Assembly (NCBI GenBank): GCA_030844895.1 | Contig: CM061227.1 | Location: 79,061,738 to 79,125,737, forward strand | From: Ambrosia x helenae | Lineage: Eukaryota; Streptophyta; Magnoliopsida; Asterales; Asteraceae | DNA: 64,000 nucleotides | Direction of reading: 5' to 3' | Part shown: piece by piece, positions 43,905 through 55,374 of the stretch | Layout of the letters: every line of letters starts with the position of its first letter | How positions within the stretch are numbered: position 1 is the first letter of the stretch | Translations under genes and position numbers: made by a program | Notes under the pieces: model-generated | The model's database searches: none | Seen by the model: the letters and a program-made list of their open reading frames with translations, nothing else | What the model was told of the DNA's origin: nothing

Positions 43905-44691
43905 TAAACAAATCTCTGCCATAAGTTATCATATTCTAATATAAAAAAAGGGTAATTGGGTCGGGTATCACCTAATCCCAGGCCCGACCCAAACCCACAT
44001 TTTTTTTAAACTAATATATCCCGGGAGCGTCCCGGGTTGAGAAATCTAATTTGAAATATCAATTTTACACCTGAAATAGACTGTGCGTTTTACACTTACA
44101 TGCAAGAAAGCTTCGGGTAGCACTTAACCTAAAACAATTAACAATGTATCTTCAATGTTAGTGCATAACCTTAACCAATGTATAACTCTAATATTAAAAC
44201 CTAACCTAAAATAATGTACAACTCCAATGCTAAGACATGTTGTAAATAAAAATCATATTTACTGGTTTGAACATAACTAATGACTTACCTATACATGATT
44301 AATGAATAACCTGAATACTTTGTGTTTTTTTCCTGTATGAACAAAACCACACAAAAAATAGTCGTTTTTTTTCTCCGTTTTTTATATTGCACTATGGTAC
44401 CCGTTGGAAAGATAATAAAACGCTCGTTAATTTGGTGTAATTTTTTTCTTTAAAAAACCTCGTATATAAAAGATATTAACGTTTAAAAGTTATGGGAGAA
44501 AACATTAGAGATAAAAATCTAATTTTGTTTTTAAATTTTAAATTATTATTTTCCTAAAATAAAGACCTCGCACATGGGATGACACATAAAATAAAGCCCT
44601 TGCCATATGGGATGACACATGGGATGACACATGGCACACTCAATGAAGAGAATACCCTCTTTGAATGTCATGTTATTAAAATGGCTTTGAT

Positions 44692-44704
44692 TTATTATAT
44701 ATAT
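44692..44704 (+). promoter_or_regulatory. Probable TATA box of the aspartic-protease-like gene
   Basis: TTATTATATATATA lies about 110 bp upstream of the ATG and inside the Helitron 5' terminus. A short AGATAT microsatellite (44704-44724) follows. It is the only strong TATA-like word at suitable distance. Confidence 0.45.
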
Positions 44705-44809
44705 AGATATAGATATAGATATACATTTTTGGATATGAACTAGTCAAACAAATTCCATTAAAATCCTCGAGACCCAAGTCCTCAAATTTCATTAACATCA
44801 TTATATCCA

Positions 44810-46099
44810 ATGGCACCTTTGTTCCACTACTTTTTCCTTTCTCTCGTATTTTCATGTGCGGCTCAAACAAGTTTTAGACCAAAAGCACTCCTCCTCCCGG
44901 TCACCAAAGACCCATCAACTCTTCAATACGTTACTCGTATCAGCCAAAGAACTCCTCTTGTGCCCGTCCGCCTAACCCTTGACCTCGGTGGCCAGTTTAT
45001 GTGGGCTAACTGCTACACCGACTACGTATCTTCCACATACCGTCCAGCTCGTTGCAAGTCCGCACAATGCTCTCTGGCCAAGTCCACTGCATGTTCCATC
45101 GAGTGCCCGGGGGCTCCCAAACCCGGGTGTTACAACAACACATGTGCTCTAATGCCGGATAACACCGTCACCCGTGTTGCAACCATTGGTGATCTTGGTT
45201 CAGACCTAGTTTCAATCCAGTCGACTGACGGTAGCAACCCTGGTCGGGTAGTCTCGGTACCAAGCTTGTTGTTCGTTTGTGGTTCCGCATTAGACGGGCT
45301 CGCAAATGGTGTTACGGGCATAGCTGGGCTTGGAACAACTCCAATATCACTACCGTCTCAATTCTCCTCCGCTTTTAGCTTCCCTAAAATGTTTTCCATA
45401 TGTTTAACTTCCTCTTCCAACTCTCCTGGTGTCGTGTTCTTCGGGGACGGACCGTATAGGTTCCTGTTGAACACGGACGCCTCGACTAACCTTATCTACA
45501 CGCCATTGATTAAAAACCCGGTGAGCACAGCTTCCGCCTATACTCAAGGTGACGCGTCTTCTGAATACTTCGTTGGTGTGAAATCCATCAGGATTAATGA
45601 CAAGAGTGTCCCGGTAAACAAAACGTTGCTGACCATTAACCGCCAAGGCTACGGTGGCACCAAGATCAGCACTGTCATTCCATACACCGTCTTGCAAACT
45701 TCAATATACAATGCCATTATCACCGGCTTTGGTAATGCGCTATCCGGAGTGCCTAGAGTGGCATCGGTTGCGCCTTTTGGTTTGTGTTTTAATTCCACAA
45801 GCATTGGTAGTACAAGGGTCGGTCCTGGGGTGCCTCAGATCGACTTGTTTCTCCAAAACAATGATGTTTTCTGGAGGATCTTTGGGGCAAATTCGATGGT
45901 GCAGGTGCGTGAGGATGTTTCGTGTCTCGGCTTTGTGGACGGGGGACTTAATCCGATGACTTCTATAGTTATTGGTGGACATCAGATCGAGGATAATCTA
46001 CTGCAGTTTGATCTTGCAAGATCTAGGCTTGGATTCAGCTCCTCACTCTTGTTTCGACAAACAACATGTGCAAACTTCAATTTCACATCAAATGCTTAA
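44810..46099 (+). CDS. Catalytically dead pepsin-like protein (GIP/EDGP/xylanase-inhibitor type)
   Basis: The intronless 429-residue protein has a signal peptide (about residues 1-18), so it should be secreted to the cell wall. It has the pepsin fold of the plant basic-7S-globulin/EDGP family, including twelve cysteines in the mature part and four N-glycosylation sequons (109, 270, 328, 424). The first catalytic DTG is replaced by LDLGG (57-61). The second site is GTKISTV (283-289) with no aspartate. Members with these changes are known as proteinaceous inhibitors of microbial or endogenous glucanases and xylanases in defence, not as proteases. The exact target enzyme cannot be read from sequence. 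Length and intronless structure fit the family. No frame damage is seen. A Helitron borders the promoter and a MITE occupies the presumed 3' UTR. Confidence 0.9.
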   Translation: MAPLFHYFFLSLVFSCAAQTSFRPKALLLPVTKDPSTLQYVTRISQRTPLVPVRLTLDLGGQFMWANCYTDYVSSTYRPARCKSAQCSLAKSTACSIECPGAPKPGCYNNTCALMPDNTVTRVATIGDLGSDLVSIQSTDGSNPGRVVSVPSLLFVCGSALDGLANGVTGIAGLGTTPISLPSQFSSAFSFPKMFSICLTSSSNSPGVVFFGDGPYRFLLNTDASTNLIYTPLIKNPVSTASAYTQGDASSEYFVGVKSIRINDKSVPVNKTLLTINRQGYGGTKISTVIPYTVLQTSIYNAIITGFGNALSGVPRVASVAPFGLCFNSTSIGSTRVGPGVPQIDLFLQNNDVFWRIFGANSMVQVREDVSCLGFVDGGLNPMTSIVIGGHQIEDNLLQFDLARSRLGFSSSLLFRQTTCANFNFTSNA

Positions 46100-46108
46100 A
46101 GATACTAA

Positions 46109-46339
46109 GAGCATGTTTGGCTCTCCTTATTTCCACCTCCTTATAACTTATTACTTTTTCAAAAAGTTGATAAGTTAAAAAAGTGTTTGGGAAGGGTGAC
46201 TTATTACTTCTACTTATAAGGTTTTATAACATGAAAAAGGAGTTTTTGAAAAGTAAGTGGAGAGTAACTTTTCAAAACTCCTTATGACTTTTTGTGAAAA
46301 GTTATAAGGAGGTGGAAATAAGGAGAGCCAAACATGCTC
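46109..46339. mobile_element. Tourist-like MITE in the presumed 3' UTR
   Basis: The 231-bp element has near-perfect terminal inverted repeats of about 41 bp (GAGCATGTTTGGCTCTCC...) and TAA target duplications (46106-46108 and 46340-46342). The TAA target and GAGCATGTTTGG end fit PIF/Harbinger-derived MITEs. It starts 9 bp after the stop codon of the protease-like gene. Confidence 0.85.
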
Positions 46340-46342
46340 TAA

Positions 46343-46555
46343 ATCGGAATCATACTAAAAAAACTATTGTAATTTATACTTGTTTGTAATGACTGATTGA
46401 TATTTGTTACTCCTTATTGGCTTATTGCTACCAATTAAAAGTGTACTGAAAAATACTTTCTGAGAATATCATGCCTAAGCTTAAATTTTATAAAGCAATA
46501 TTTAAAAGCTCCTCTTTGCACCTCTTCAGAACTTATTTGCACATGTCTTTGTCTT
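46343..46555. other. Downstream flank of the protease-like gene, no gene
   Basis: AT-rich sequence that probably holds the poly(A) region. No ORF or repeat was recognised. Confidence 0.3.
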
Positions 46556-46806
46556 TGCGGGTCATAGAGGCCTCTACAGGCCGTATAGGCTTCTCGACGG
46601 ATCGTATAGGCCCAAACGGGCCGTATAGAATGTCCTAATCATTGTCAATGATTGACAATGATTAACATGGGAACCTCTGTGACCCGTAGAGGCCCCTACG
46701 GGCCATAGGGTATGCATATGAATACTTTCAGCTTCGTTTGGGTTGGAATGAACAACACTATGTCTTCTATGCGACCTGTAGAAGCCCATACGGCTGGTAG
46801 AGGTTC
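46556..46806. repeat. Cluster of CGTATAGGCC/GGCCGTATAG-type inverted words
   Basis: Repeated words such as AGAGGCCTCTAC, GGCCGTATAGG, GACCCGTAGAGGCCCCTACGGGCC and CCTGTAGAAGCCCATACGG alternate in both orientations over 250 bp. Several pair into short hairpins (for example CCGTAG with CTACGG at about 46684-46701). The layout resembles the hairpin arrays in the LTR at 54211-56732, but the words differ. It may mark the U3 region of the downstream LTR. Confidence 0.5.
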
Positions 46807-46836
46807 TCAATATTTGCGTTAAAGGTTTTTACGTTG

Positions 46837-47037
46837 TTACCACTATCGTCTCGAAATGCATGTAAGCGGTTTTTTGTTTCCGTTGTCGTCTCGATAAGCG
46901 TGTAAGTGTAAAACAACCATTTATATAACATGCTTTTACTTTGATACCATTATCGTCTCAAAATACGTGTAAGCGGTTTTTTGTTTCCGTTGTCATCTCG
47001 ATAAGAGTGTAAGCGTAAAACATACATTTATATAAAT
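46837..47037 (+). repeat. Two-copy tandem repeat of about 107 bp
   Basis: The block from ATCGTCTCGAAATGCATGTAAGCGGTTT through CATTTATATAA occurs at about 46843 and again at about 46951, with a few substitutions. Confidence 0.75.
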
Positions 47038-47439
47038 AAACAGACAAATATAAACAAGCATGTCAAAACATAATATAAAGAAGCATCATAATATAATGTA
47101 AACTAGTGTACTAGCAAAATACATCACATCGAAATAAAACTATTGGGGGGCGACTGCTGCTGCGTGGTGTCATCGTGGGGCGGCGGCTGTTGTGAGGACG
47201 TCTCTGTCTCCTGGGAGGACGTCCCGGCATGGGTGTCAACACCGGGCCTTGATAACGGTCCCAAGCCTACAACCAAAAGCCTCTCATCGTCGCTCGTAAT
47301 CAGCATACTGAGAGACCGATCAATCTACTAATCAATCTGCGTCCGTCATTGATCAATCCCCTCCCGCGACAGCTCCATCCGCTCCCGCCACTGACACACC
47401 GCCACAGCCTAATCCGCTATCATACGTATCCAATCTATA
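47038..47439. other. Unassigned GC-richer segment
   Basis: A 60-codon minus-strand frame (47306-47124) encodes a Ser/Gln/Pro-rich low-complexity tail and stays loosely open further upstream. It may be the C-terminal end of a transposon-derived ORF, but no domain is recognisable. Confidence 0.2.
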
Positions 47440-48731
47440 AAAATATCAAAACGATTTTATAAAATTCCACAAAAATTATTCTGAGTTTATAAAACAATAA
47501 ACATTCCAGAAATGATTTTTATTTCTGAAAATTTAATTATTTAATATTTTTAAACGATTTTTGTTATTTTAATAATAAATAAATCATAATAAATTCATTT
47601 TTCATTATTTTTTACATCAAAATTTCACATAAATTATGATTAATCATTTTGATCAGAAATATAAATTTTTGATTCGAAATTTATAATTGTTAATATTTTT
47701 TAAAATATTAAGTCTATATTTTGTCAAATAAGTATTTATATATAAATATTCATTAATTAAGAAAATAATTTTATAAAAATTATTTTCACATTTATTACAT
47801 TATAACTCAACTACTTTTAGTTAATACTGGTCAGAAAACATTTTTGTTAATTATTTCTTTATTTATTTAAATTATTCATATTTAAACATAAATCAATTAA
47901 TAATCCCCAAATTAGGAACTCTAGCACATTTTAGACTAGAAAACTTAGAATTTATTAAGTTTTCCTCAACATTTATCTATTACCTTGAAATAGGGTGATA
48001 TTTGGATACACACAAGCCACATTTACTTATATAACAAGGGTCATCATTCTAACGCTAAGGTGAGTTTACATAGCCCCTTTTTCTGTTTTTACGTTTTGGG
48101 GTGAAACATGTTTAAACCTTTTATAAACTATCATATACTCATTCTTACATTGTTGAGACTTGTGATTCAATTATAAACATTTTATACACTATCATTTACT
48201 CATTCTATCATTTGACTGTAACAAAAAGACACAGTACAATCATTAACATTGATCAAGCCGCATGTTTAGATTATAGCGCTATAGGTCTGACAAACCAATC
48301 CCCCCGCATAAATTCAGGGATGATCGAAAACAGTAACAACAACTTGCGAGTTAGGTCTCAGTCGATACAAGGTTTGATTGTACAAAGACGCATTGTTACA
48401 TGTCGGACTCATACTCTATCTTCATACAACTGTGATTGTTGTACAAACTATTATTATCTATCATATTCCAAAAACTTATGTAATTCTCACCAACTTTTGT
48501 TGACCCAAAATATTTTCAAACTTAACATGTTTCAGGTTATTCTTGCATGAAGATTTGAGTTAATGCTTGAAGATGTGTAGCTAGTATTTTTCATCTTGTG
48601 ATGTACAAATCCTTAGAACAATTGTATGTAATTTATTTAAATCACTTAAATGAAATTTATTCACCATGAGCTACTGAACAATCATCACTACGTGACACCT
48701 CGATGTTTCCGCCATCGGTTGGGGTGTTACA
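47440..48731 (+). mobile_element. 5' LTR (start unresolved) of a Ty3/gypsy element
   Basis: The LTR ends GGTTGGGGTGTTACA at 48731, two bases before a primer-binding site. The upstream AT-rich body runs to about 47440, and possibly further left. The terminal part is repeated in inverse at 53376-54210, which confirms the LTR end. Confidence 0.65.
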
Positions 48732-48734
48732 GAT

Positions 48735-48747
48735 TGGTATCAGAGCC
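48735..48747 (+). other. Primer-binding site (tRNA-iMet type)
   Basis: TGGTATCAGAGCC follows the LTR end by three bases. Confidence 0.85.
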
Positions 48748-49288
48748 ATGGTTATAGGGAATTAGATTATTAGAAAAATAATCTAGTCTATAACCATAGG
48801 ATTTAACCAGTACTTGTTTCCCTTACTTGCTTCTCTACTTATTCCTATTCTCTATCTCCCTCCTACTTCTTATCCCTACCTTAATCCCTACAGGAAGATT
48901 GCTTCTCTATCACTGGATCTACTCATAGACTAATAGGACAAAATCCTCAGGTTTAGCCTGAACCACCTTGAGATCTCGTCGAAGTTCTAGATTTTAATAA
49001 CGAACACGTGCATTCTGGAAGGGTGAACGCCTGTATTCTAAGTTTTCTGTCTAGGCTGGCATTGCGCATATATCCCAATCAGACGAGGGACCCGGATGCC
49101 TACCTGGAAATTCTCGGGATGAGTGTTCACTTATAGGCTAAAGCATGTCTTCACTATGTGATTAGAATCTAGAATCTTTGATAAGTCAACGTTTTTGTTT
49201 ATTCGTTTTAATAAATGGATAAATGATTACATTCCTTATATTACCTCATTCATGCCTCATTGAACCTTCATTGTGTCTCTTACAGATC

Positions 49289-50480
49289 ATGCCTCCACGT
49301 CGCAGCACTCGCAATAACAGTGGTGGAAATCAAGAAGAAGGTAGCAACAACCACAACCATAACCACGACACCAACCACAACAACAACAATAAAAACAACA
49401 ACAATGGCGTTGATGCCCAACTGGCTGCGATCATTTCCCAACAAATGGCGCAACAAATAGCAACTCTGGTTCCTAACTTACTGGCCCAAGTCATCCAGAT
49501 GAACGGAAACGACAATGGAAACGACAATGGAAACCACAATGGAAACGGGAATGGTCTCCCAGCCTGCACTCTCAAACACTTTAATACCTGTAATCCCCCT
49601 AAGTTTAGTGGAGATGAAGGAGCTACGAGTCTCCTACAATGGTTCGAGGGTATTGGGAATACCTTCATTAACAGTGAGTGTCCCGATAACTTTAAGTTTC
49701 GTTATGCTATGAGTGTTCTTCACAAACGAGCACTCACTTGGTGGAATGAGGAAAAGCGCACCGGAGGAGCTGAAGTTGCACTTGCTATGACCTGGGATCA
49801 AGTCAAGGAGATAATGAAAGCTGAATTTTGCCCATGTAAGGAGGTCAAGAAATTAGAGGACGAGTTCCACACCCTTGCTCAGGATAGTGGGGAAAACCTT
49901 GCTTATAATACCCGCTTCCATGAGCTCAGTCTGTTGTTGCCCCATAAGGTCACTCCCCTACCTGTAGCCATCGAGAAGTATATCGGTGGTTTGCCCATGC
50001 CGATTCAAGACACAGTATGGGGAAGGAACCCTGCTACCCTCGAAGAAGCCAAGCGTCTAGCAGCTACCTTAACTGACAATCACGTAAAGAACGGGACCTT
50101 AATTCGGAAAGGCGAGAAAGCAAGTATTGTAGCCGCGGTAACTACTGAAAACTAGAAGCGTAAGACCAGGGATCCTGATGCAAACCTCACTACACAAGCT
50201 TCTAACAAGAAACCTTATATAGGAAACTATCCATTGTGTAACACATGCAAACGACATCATCCCACTGCTTCAGCATGTCGCTTGTGCACCAATTGTGGTA
50301 AGTATGGCCATCTAGTCAACACATGTCGTGAGGCCCCAAACCCTAATACCAACCAACCCTGCTCAGGCTGCAAATCCTAATCGTCCTGGTAGATACAACT
50401 ATGGCCAGTGCTATGAATGTGAAGACCCAAATCACTTCCGTAACCGATGCCTTAAACTAAACCGAGATCAAGACCCTCCA
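49289..50480 (+). pseudogene. Ty3/gypsy gag, broken
   Basis: The ATG at 49289 fits the MPPRRSTR start usual for such Gag proteins. The frame runs to a TAG at 50153-50155. It includes an Asn/His-rich N-terminus and the Gag domain with CNPPKFSGDEG, LTWWNEEK and AEFCPCKEVKKLEDEF. After the stop the same frame continues with a zinc-knuckle-like CTNCGKYGHLVNTC. A second knuckle, CYECEDPNHFRNRC, at about 50408 is in another frame. At least one stop and one frameshift therefore break it. A splice-acceptor-like CTCTTACAG lies three bases before the ATG. Pol is absent: the sequence degenerates before the copia LTR at 50773. Confidence 0.75.
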
Positions 50481-50772
50481 GCTACCTAACAGCAAGCCCC
50501 ACCATTTGAATGTTGTTTGCTCTATTCTATGTATTGATGCTTTTGATTCAAGTAATAAATTCTAGTATTATCATAACACCTGGATGCATGCTTGTCTGAA
50601 TGAGAACTAATTACTATATCAATATACTATACTCGTTATACTTATAAACTTGCTTGCATAAACATATTATCAATTTGCATAATAATTGCTACACTTAATA
50701 GAGGATAAAGTACTTGCTCAACAGTTAGTTGAGTACCAAATAACCTACTCAACGATTGGTAGAGGTCATCAT
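50481..50772. other. Short non-coding remnant before the copia LTR
   Basis: AT-rich sequence that probably belongs to the decayed Ty3 element. Nothing was recognised. The last five bases, ATCAT, are the likely left target duplication of the copia element, but its right end is missing. Confidence 0.3.
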
Positions 50773-51288
50773 TGTAGATGCAAAAGTGCGACTAATGCTT
50801 CGGATTGAATAACAAATATGTTTTTGGTGATTGTCGTTGGTGCGAAGGAGGATTTCAGAAGGTACGAAGGAAGAAGAAAGGGTGTGAAGGAAGAAGACTT
50901 GTTCGAATGTGAATATACTTTATTGTAAAGCTTGGTTCGACCAATCAGTTTGGGCGAACCTGCACATTCGCACAATCAATTTGGGCGAATGTGCAGTCTA
51001 TAAATAGACAAGTTTGATTTTTGAATGTAACTTTTGGTCATTATTATTCCCTCCACTTTCTGATATTCTCTCTAGTGTTTTGTTTAACTCTTTTAACGTT
51101 CATACCTTGTTTGTAATCATATTTCAACGTGTAATCGAGTTGTTAATTAATGAAAAGCTTTTGAAAATGATGATCTGTGTGTTTTAATTTGTTTGACTAT
51201 TATTTTGTGATAGTTTTAGGGTTTCCGCACCTAAAACTAACTTGTTTGATCATTCTTTGTTGTTATACGATCCTTTCACGCACACACA
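50773..51288 (+). mobile_element. 5' LTR of a Ty1/copia element
   Basis: This 516-bp LTR begins TGTAGATGCAAAAGTGCG and ends CGCACACACA. It is homologous to the LTR at 24144-24679. The TATA box is at 50999-51006 (TATAAATA), preceded by GGGCGAATGTGCAGTC. A primer-binding site follows. Confidence 0.85.
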
Positions 51289-51291
51289 AAG

Positions 51292-51304
51292 TGGTATCAG
51301 AGCC
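51292..51304 (+). other. Primer-binding site of the copia element
   Basis: TGGTATCAGAGCC lies three bases after the LTR end, complementary to initiator tRNA-Met. Confidence 0.85.
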
Positions 51305-52020
51305 ATTCTGGATCAAACAACCACAAATTAATAGTTTCTCAGTTGATTTGGGCCCAATTTTGGTCAAAAAGTTTCTGTTTTCAATGAACAAACTTATGTG
51401 ATAAGATTTTGATTGATTACAACTTGATTTCGAGGTTAAATTGGATAATTCTCTTCATTAAAGTTGTTCCAAATCAATTCCGATTCAAAACCTGATTTAG
51501 ATCATTAAAATTCATCAACATTTGATAAACATGATCAAAATTAACGGATTTTCAAAGAATAACCGTTTTTGAATTCTCTAGGGTCGAAAGAGACAGAGAG
51601 TGGACGAAAGTGGAAATCTATTGGGTCGAAAGAGGGATTTTGTGGTCGAAGGAGGTGTTATAGTGGTCGAAAGTAGACTTTGATTGCTTATTTTGTTCAT
51701 TCGCCCAGTTGCATCACCTTCGATTGATCGAACGGTCGAAGGAGCAGGAGAACGGTCGAACGAGAGACGAAAGCGGTCGAAGGAGATTTTGTTATTTCAG
51801 TCCACATTCGTACCAATCTAAACGGTCGAAAGAGAACATTATTTCTCATTCGCACGTTCGACTGAACGAAGGAGTATCCTGTTTTAAAACATTTCTAATC
51901 TTTTCGTGTTTAATCATTTGCAGGACAAGATGTGGAACTTCCCAACAACAGCAGACAACACAAGATCTGTGGTCCGTTGCAGCCCAGAAGACTAGTCAAC
52001 CATCCCAGCCAATCAATTAC
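51305..52020 (+). other. Copia leader with GGTCGAA word array
   Basis: No gene is assigned. GGTCGAAAG/GGTCGAAGG words occur about ten times between 51580 and 51840, and complementary CATTCGCAC/TTCGACTG words lie near 51689 and 51850. An ATTTGCAG acceptor-like word at 51917-51924 precedes an ATG at 51929. That frame closes early, so it is not used for the gag call. Confidence 0.5.
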
Positions 52021-53375
52021 ATGGCGATGACTAGTTCGGCTCCTCAACAAGTTGTTCAACCATTACAACAACCTATTGACAACTATTGGGGAGTTGCAGC
52101 AGCTGCAGTTCAGTCGCAGACGACTAATGCCATATCCACTCTTATTCATGATCTATCATCAGGAAGCGGCAATCGTCCACCAAAGCTAATGGACATGAAG
52201 GAGTACAACACATGGAAGACGAAGTTTAAGATCCATGTTGATGGACAAGGACTTGAGGGAGCCGAGGCATGGCAAATGATAGTGAAGGGGTATGTTGCTC
52301 CTATTCTGGAGAATACTGGAGAACCGATACCTTTGGAGAATTTGGCGGATGATGAGAAGAAGAGGTTTGCGATAGAGAAGAAGGAATTCTCTCAACTATC
52401 CCAGGCGATCAACACTGATCTATTGCATCAGTTTGGATCGTGTACAACATCCAAACAACTATGGGATATGCTGAGAAATCGACATGATGGTAATGAGAAG
52501 ACAAGGAAGCTGAGGATGGAAGAGCTTCGGAAGGAATTTGAAAACTTCAGTTACATGGGCAATGAGACCCTAAAAGAGTTGGTTCCACGGTTTTGCCATT
52601 TGCTCACTGAACTATCGAGCTATGAGATCAGCATTCCAATGTCAGAATTAGTAGATAAATTTGCTGATGCTTTACCACCCTACTGGAACCAACACATTGA
52701 AGTGTTGAAGGAAAGGGATGCATACCAGTATTGGACTATTAACGAGTTCATTCAAAAGCTGGAAAACAAAGAGATGGAGGAGAAGAGAAAAGCTAAGAGA
52801 GCTCAGATTCCACAGAATCCTGATCTGTATGTGAGTGGTACATCTAACTCTCTTTCTGCTTCAAGCACTACTTCTAATGTTGCTCCTCACATAGCATGTG
52901 TATCTAATGTTGTTGAACCCACAAAAGCACCCATCAACTACCTTGCGCAAACTTCATCTTACACACCATCATACACACAACAATCTTATCAAACACCAAA
53001 CTTTATTCCACCTTTTTCACCATTACAACAAGCTGCATGCTACACATCAAGTCAACCTCAACAACAACAATACCCTCCTCACATGAATCAGATGCAGATT
53101 ACTCAAGCACAATCAAATCAAAACCCGATTGTGTTAGAGACCTCGAACCTTAACAATGTGACTGTTGAAATTGCTCAACAGCATGTTGCTCTAGTATCTG
53201 CTATGGTTGCTTCTTACAACGGTTTGGTTGCAAGTCAAATTGGAAACAATAATCTCACCAATGAGGACTACGCTCAAATCGACAAAGAGGAGATGGAGCT
53301 TATGGACATTCAGTGGGCTTTTGCAAGCATAATGAGGAGAGCCACTGACTTCATTCAGAAGACTGGCAGAACTGC
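52021..53375 (+). CDS. Ty1/copia gag, 3' truncated
   Basis: From the ATG at 52021 the frame encodes a copia-type Gag (UBN2-like): NTWKTKFKIHVD, CTTSKQLWDMLRNRH, ETLKELVPRFCHLLTELSS and ALPPYWNQHI. A Gln/Pro-rich region and a final helix follow. An in-frame extension upstream to 51709 lies in the repeat-rich leader and is unlikely to be translated. The gene is cut at 53375 by the terminus of an inverted LTR, so the zinc knuckle and all of pol are missing. It belongs to the same LTR family as the fragment at 18104-24679. Confidence 0.8.
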
Positions 53376-54210
53376 TGTAACACCCCAACCGATGGCGGAA
53401 ACATCGGGATGTCACGTATTGATGATTGTTCAGTAGCTCATGGTAAATAATAAATTTCAATAAATGATTTAAATAAATTACATACAATTGTTCTAAGAAT
53501 TTTGTACATCAAAATGAAAAATACTAGCTACGCATCTTCAAGCAATAACTCTAATCTTCAAGCAAGCTATAACCTGAAACATGTTAAGTTTGAAAATATT
53601 TTGGGTCAACAAAAGTTGGTGAGAATTACATAGGTTTTGATAATCGAATAAAACTTGTACAATTCAAGTGTCATGGCAAGTCTAGTCCATATGTGAAAAC
53701 ATACTAGAAGTAAATCGAGTGCATAATCAACCCTTGTGACTATTATAATGTGGTACATCCCATACGCTCATGGTTCACTCGAATATGTTATGCGATAACA
53801 AACACCCACGCTACCTTTGTAGGAGGCACGTATCCGGGTGGGATTGTCAGTCCAATAGATCTATCATTGTATACCGTCGGCTGATCAATGTTAATGATTA
53901 TGCTAGAATTGTGCTTACCCTAGTCATGTTCAAGACATAATGCAACATAGAAAAACACATAGACACTTTGATGATTGAATTGCATATAGAATGTTGTAAC
54001 ATGTTTCACCCCAAAAACGGTGATAAATAGAAAAGGGGCTATGTAAAACTCACCTTAGCAAAATGTTATGTCTCGTGAAAAAAATAGAATAATGTGTTGT
54101 GAATGTATGCGAGGCGAATCCCAAAGACTCAACAACGTAGCTAGTCCAAATTGAAGAAAACGAAAAAGAAAGAATATCAAGCTTCCAATTCGCCAATTAC
54201 AAGAGCTTAT
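53376..54210 (-). mobile_element. Inverted LTR fragment of the 47440-48731 family
   Basis: The plus strand starts TGTAACACCCCAACCGATGGCG, the reverse complement of the LTR end at 48731. Homology continues through the ACTCACCTTAGC and CACCCCAAAA blocks to about 54060. It cuts the copia gag. Its 5' end is lost at the LTR boundary at 54211. Confidence 0.7.
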
Positions 54211-55374
54211 TGTCACACCCTCAAAATCCACTTGCGGAGTTTTACCGCGAGGCGCATGACAAACCAGGATCCAAACCAACGATCACAATAAACAAGTCTA
54301 AATGTAATTAATGCAATACCAAAACATAGTTTTAAAATCCCGTTTACAGCGGAAGCTTATTCAAAATAAAGTTCAACATAAATAACCAAAGTTCAATGTT
54401 TATGAAATCATGCAACTCTATCTAGACGCCGTGCAGACGCGTGCGCCCTAGTTCCATTGTGCTACCTTAGCGACCTGAGAAAACATGTAAAAGTTTACGT
54501 CAGCACAAAAATGCTGGTGAGTTTACAGGTTTGCAGTTCAAGTACCAAGTTCACCTGTCCATACTATAACAAATAGAAAACCAGTATACGCTAGCTAGGC
54601 GTACGTTTTGTTACTACCACGATTGGAAAACCATTACTAACTCGAATACCAGTTGTTATGCCCGAATAGTTCCAAATGTTCCTGTTGTTCCTGTTTGAGA
54701 CAATATGCACTCGCCCGGCCCTCCAAGCCGACGAGCGGGGTTGGTCACTCCCAATAGCGCTATTCACATTTCCCCGTTGTGCAAACCCGCACATTCATGG
54801 TTCCCCCCGGGACTTCCAAAGATCGTGTAGTACACAATGGAAACCCATAGTATGACAGTAGTTACCAAATAATAGTTTTAACACATGTTTTCTCCCCCGA
54901 AAGTATGAAACCAGTTTAAAAGAGGGGCCGTAAACTCACCTTAAGTTGCTTTACTCCTAATCCCGAGTAAAACTCAGCTGCTATGTTAGCCCCGTACAGT
55001 GGCGACCTAACATACGACAGTTACAAGTACTTAGACTAATAACCCGCAGGTTAATTAGTCCCTAGATGTCCAGACCATAACCAAGTTTGTTTGAAAACAC
55101 CGTGACTGTTTAACCGACCCAAAGTACAAGACTCGACATCCCATTGGTGACCCGAGACTCCCCGTGTTATGTTTACGCTCCAAAACATACCATAACGCAA
55201 GTATACTTAACATACGTTAACACACAACAAGTTATAGCACATAGTTCACGTATCACCGAAATACATCCAAATATATGTTACCAAGTTATTAGACATGTTA
55301 CGGGGTTCCTAGCATGTTACTACATGTCAAATCAGGTCTCGGTATGCTAATATACACTTACAGCAGCAGTACAC

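Larger units (their letters stand above)
43462..44707 (-). mobile_element. Non-autonomous Helitron ending at the protease-like gene
   Basis: On the minus strand the 5' end is A|TCTATATATATAATAAATC (from 44707). The 3' end is CCCGGGGACGCTCCCGAG, about eight bases, then CTAG|T at 43465-43462. This gives the canonical A|TC...hairpin...CTAG|T structure, about 1,246 bp long. The hairpin module GGGAGCGTCCCGGGTTGA recurs inside at about 43755 and 44022, so fragments of related Helitron ends are nested within it. No helicase is encoded. Confidence 0.6.
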
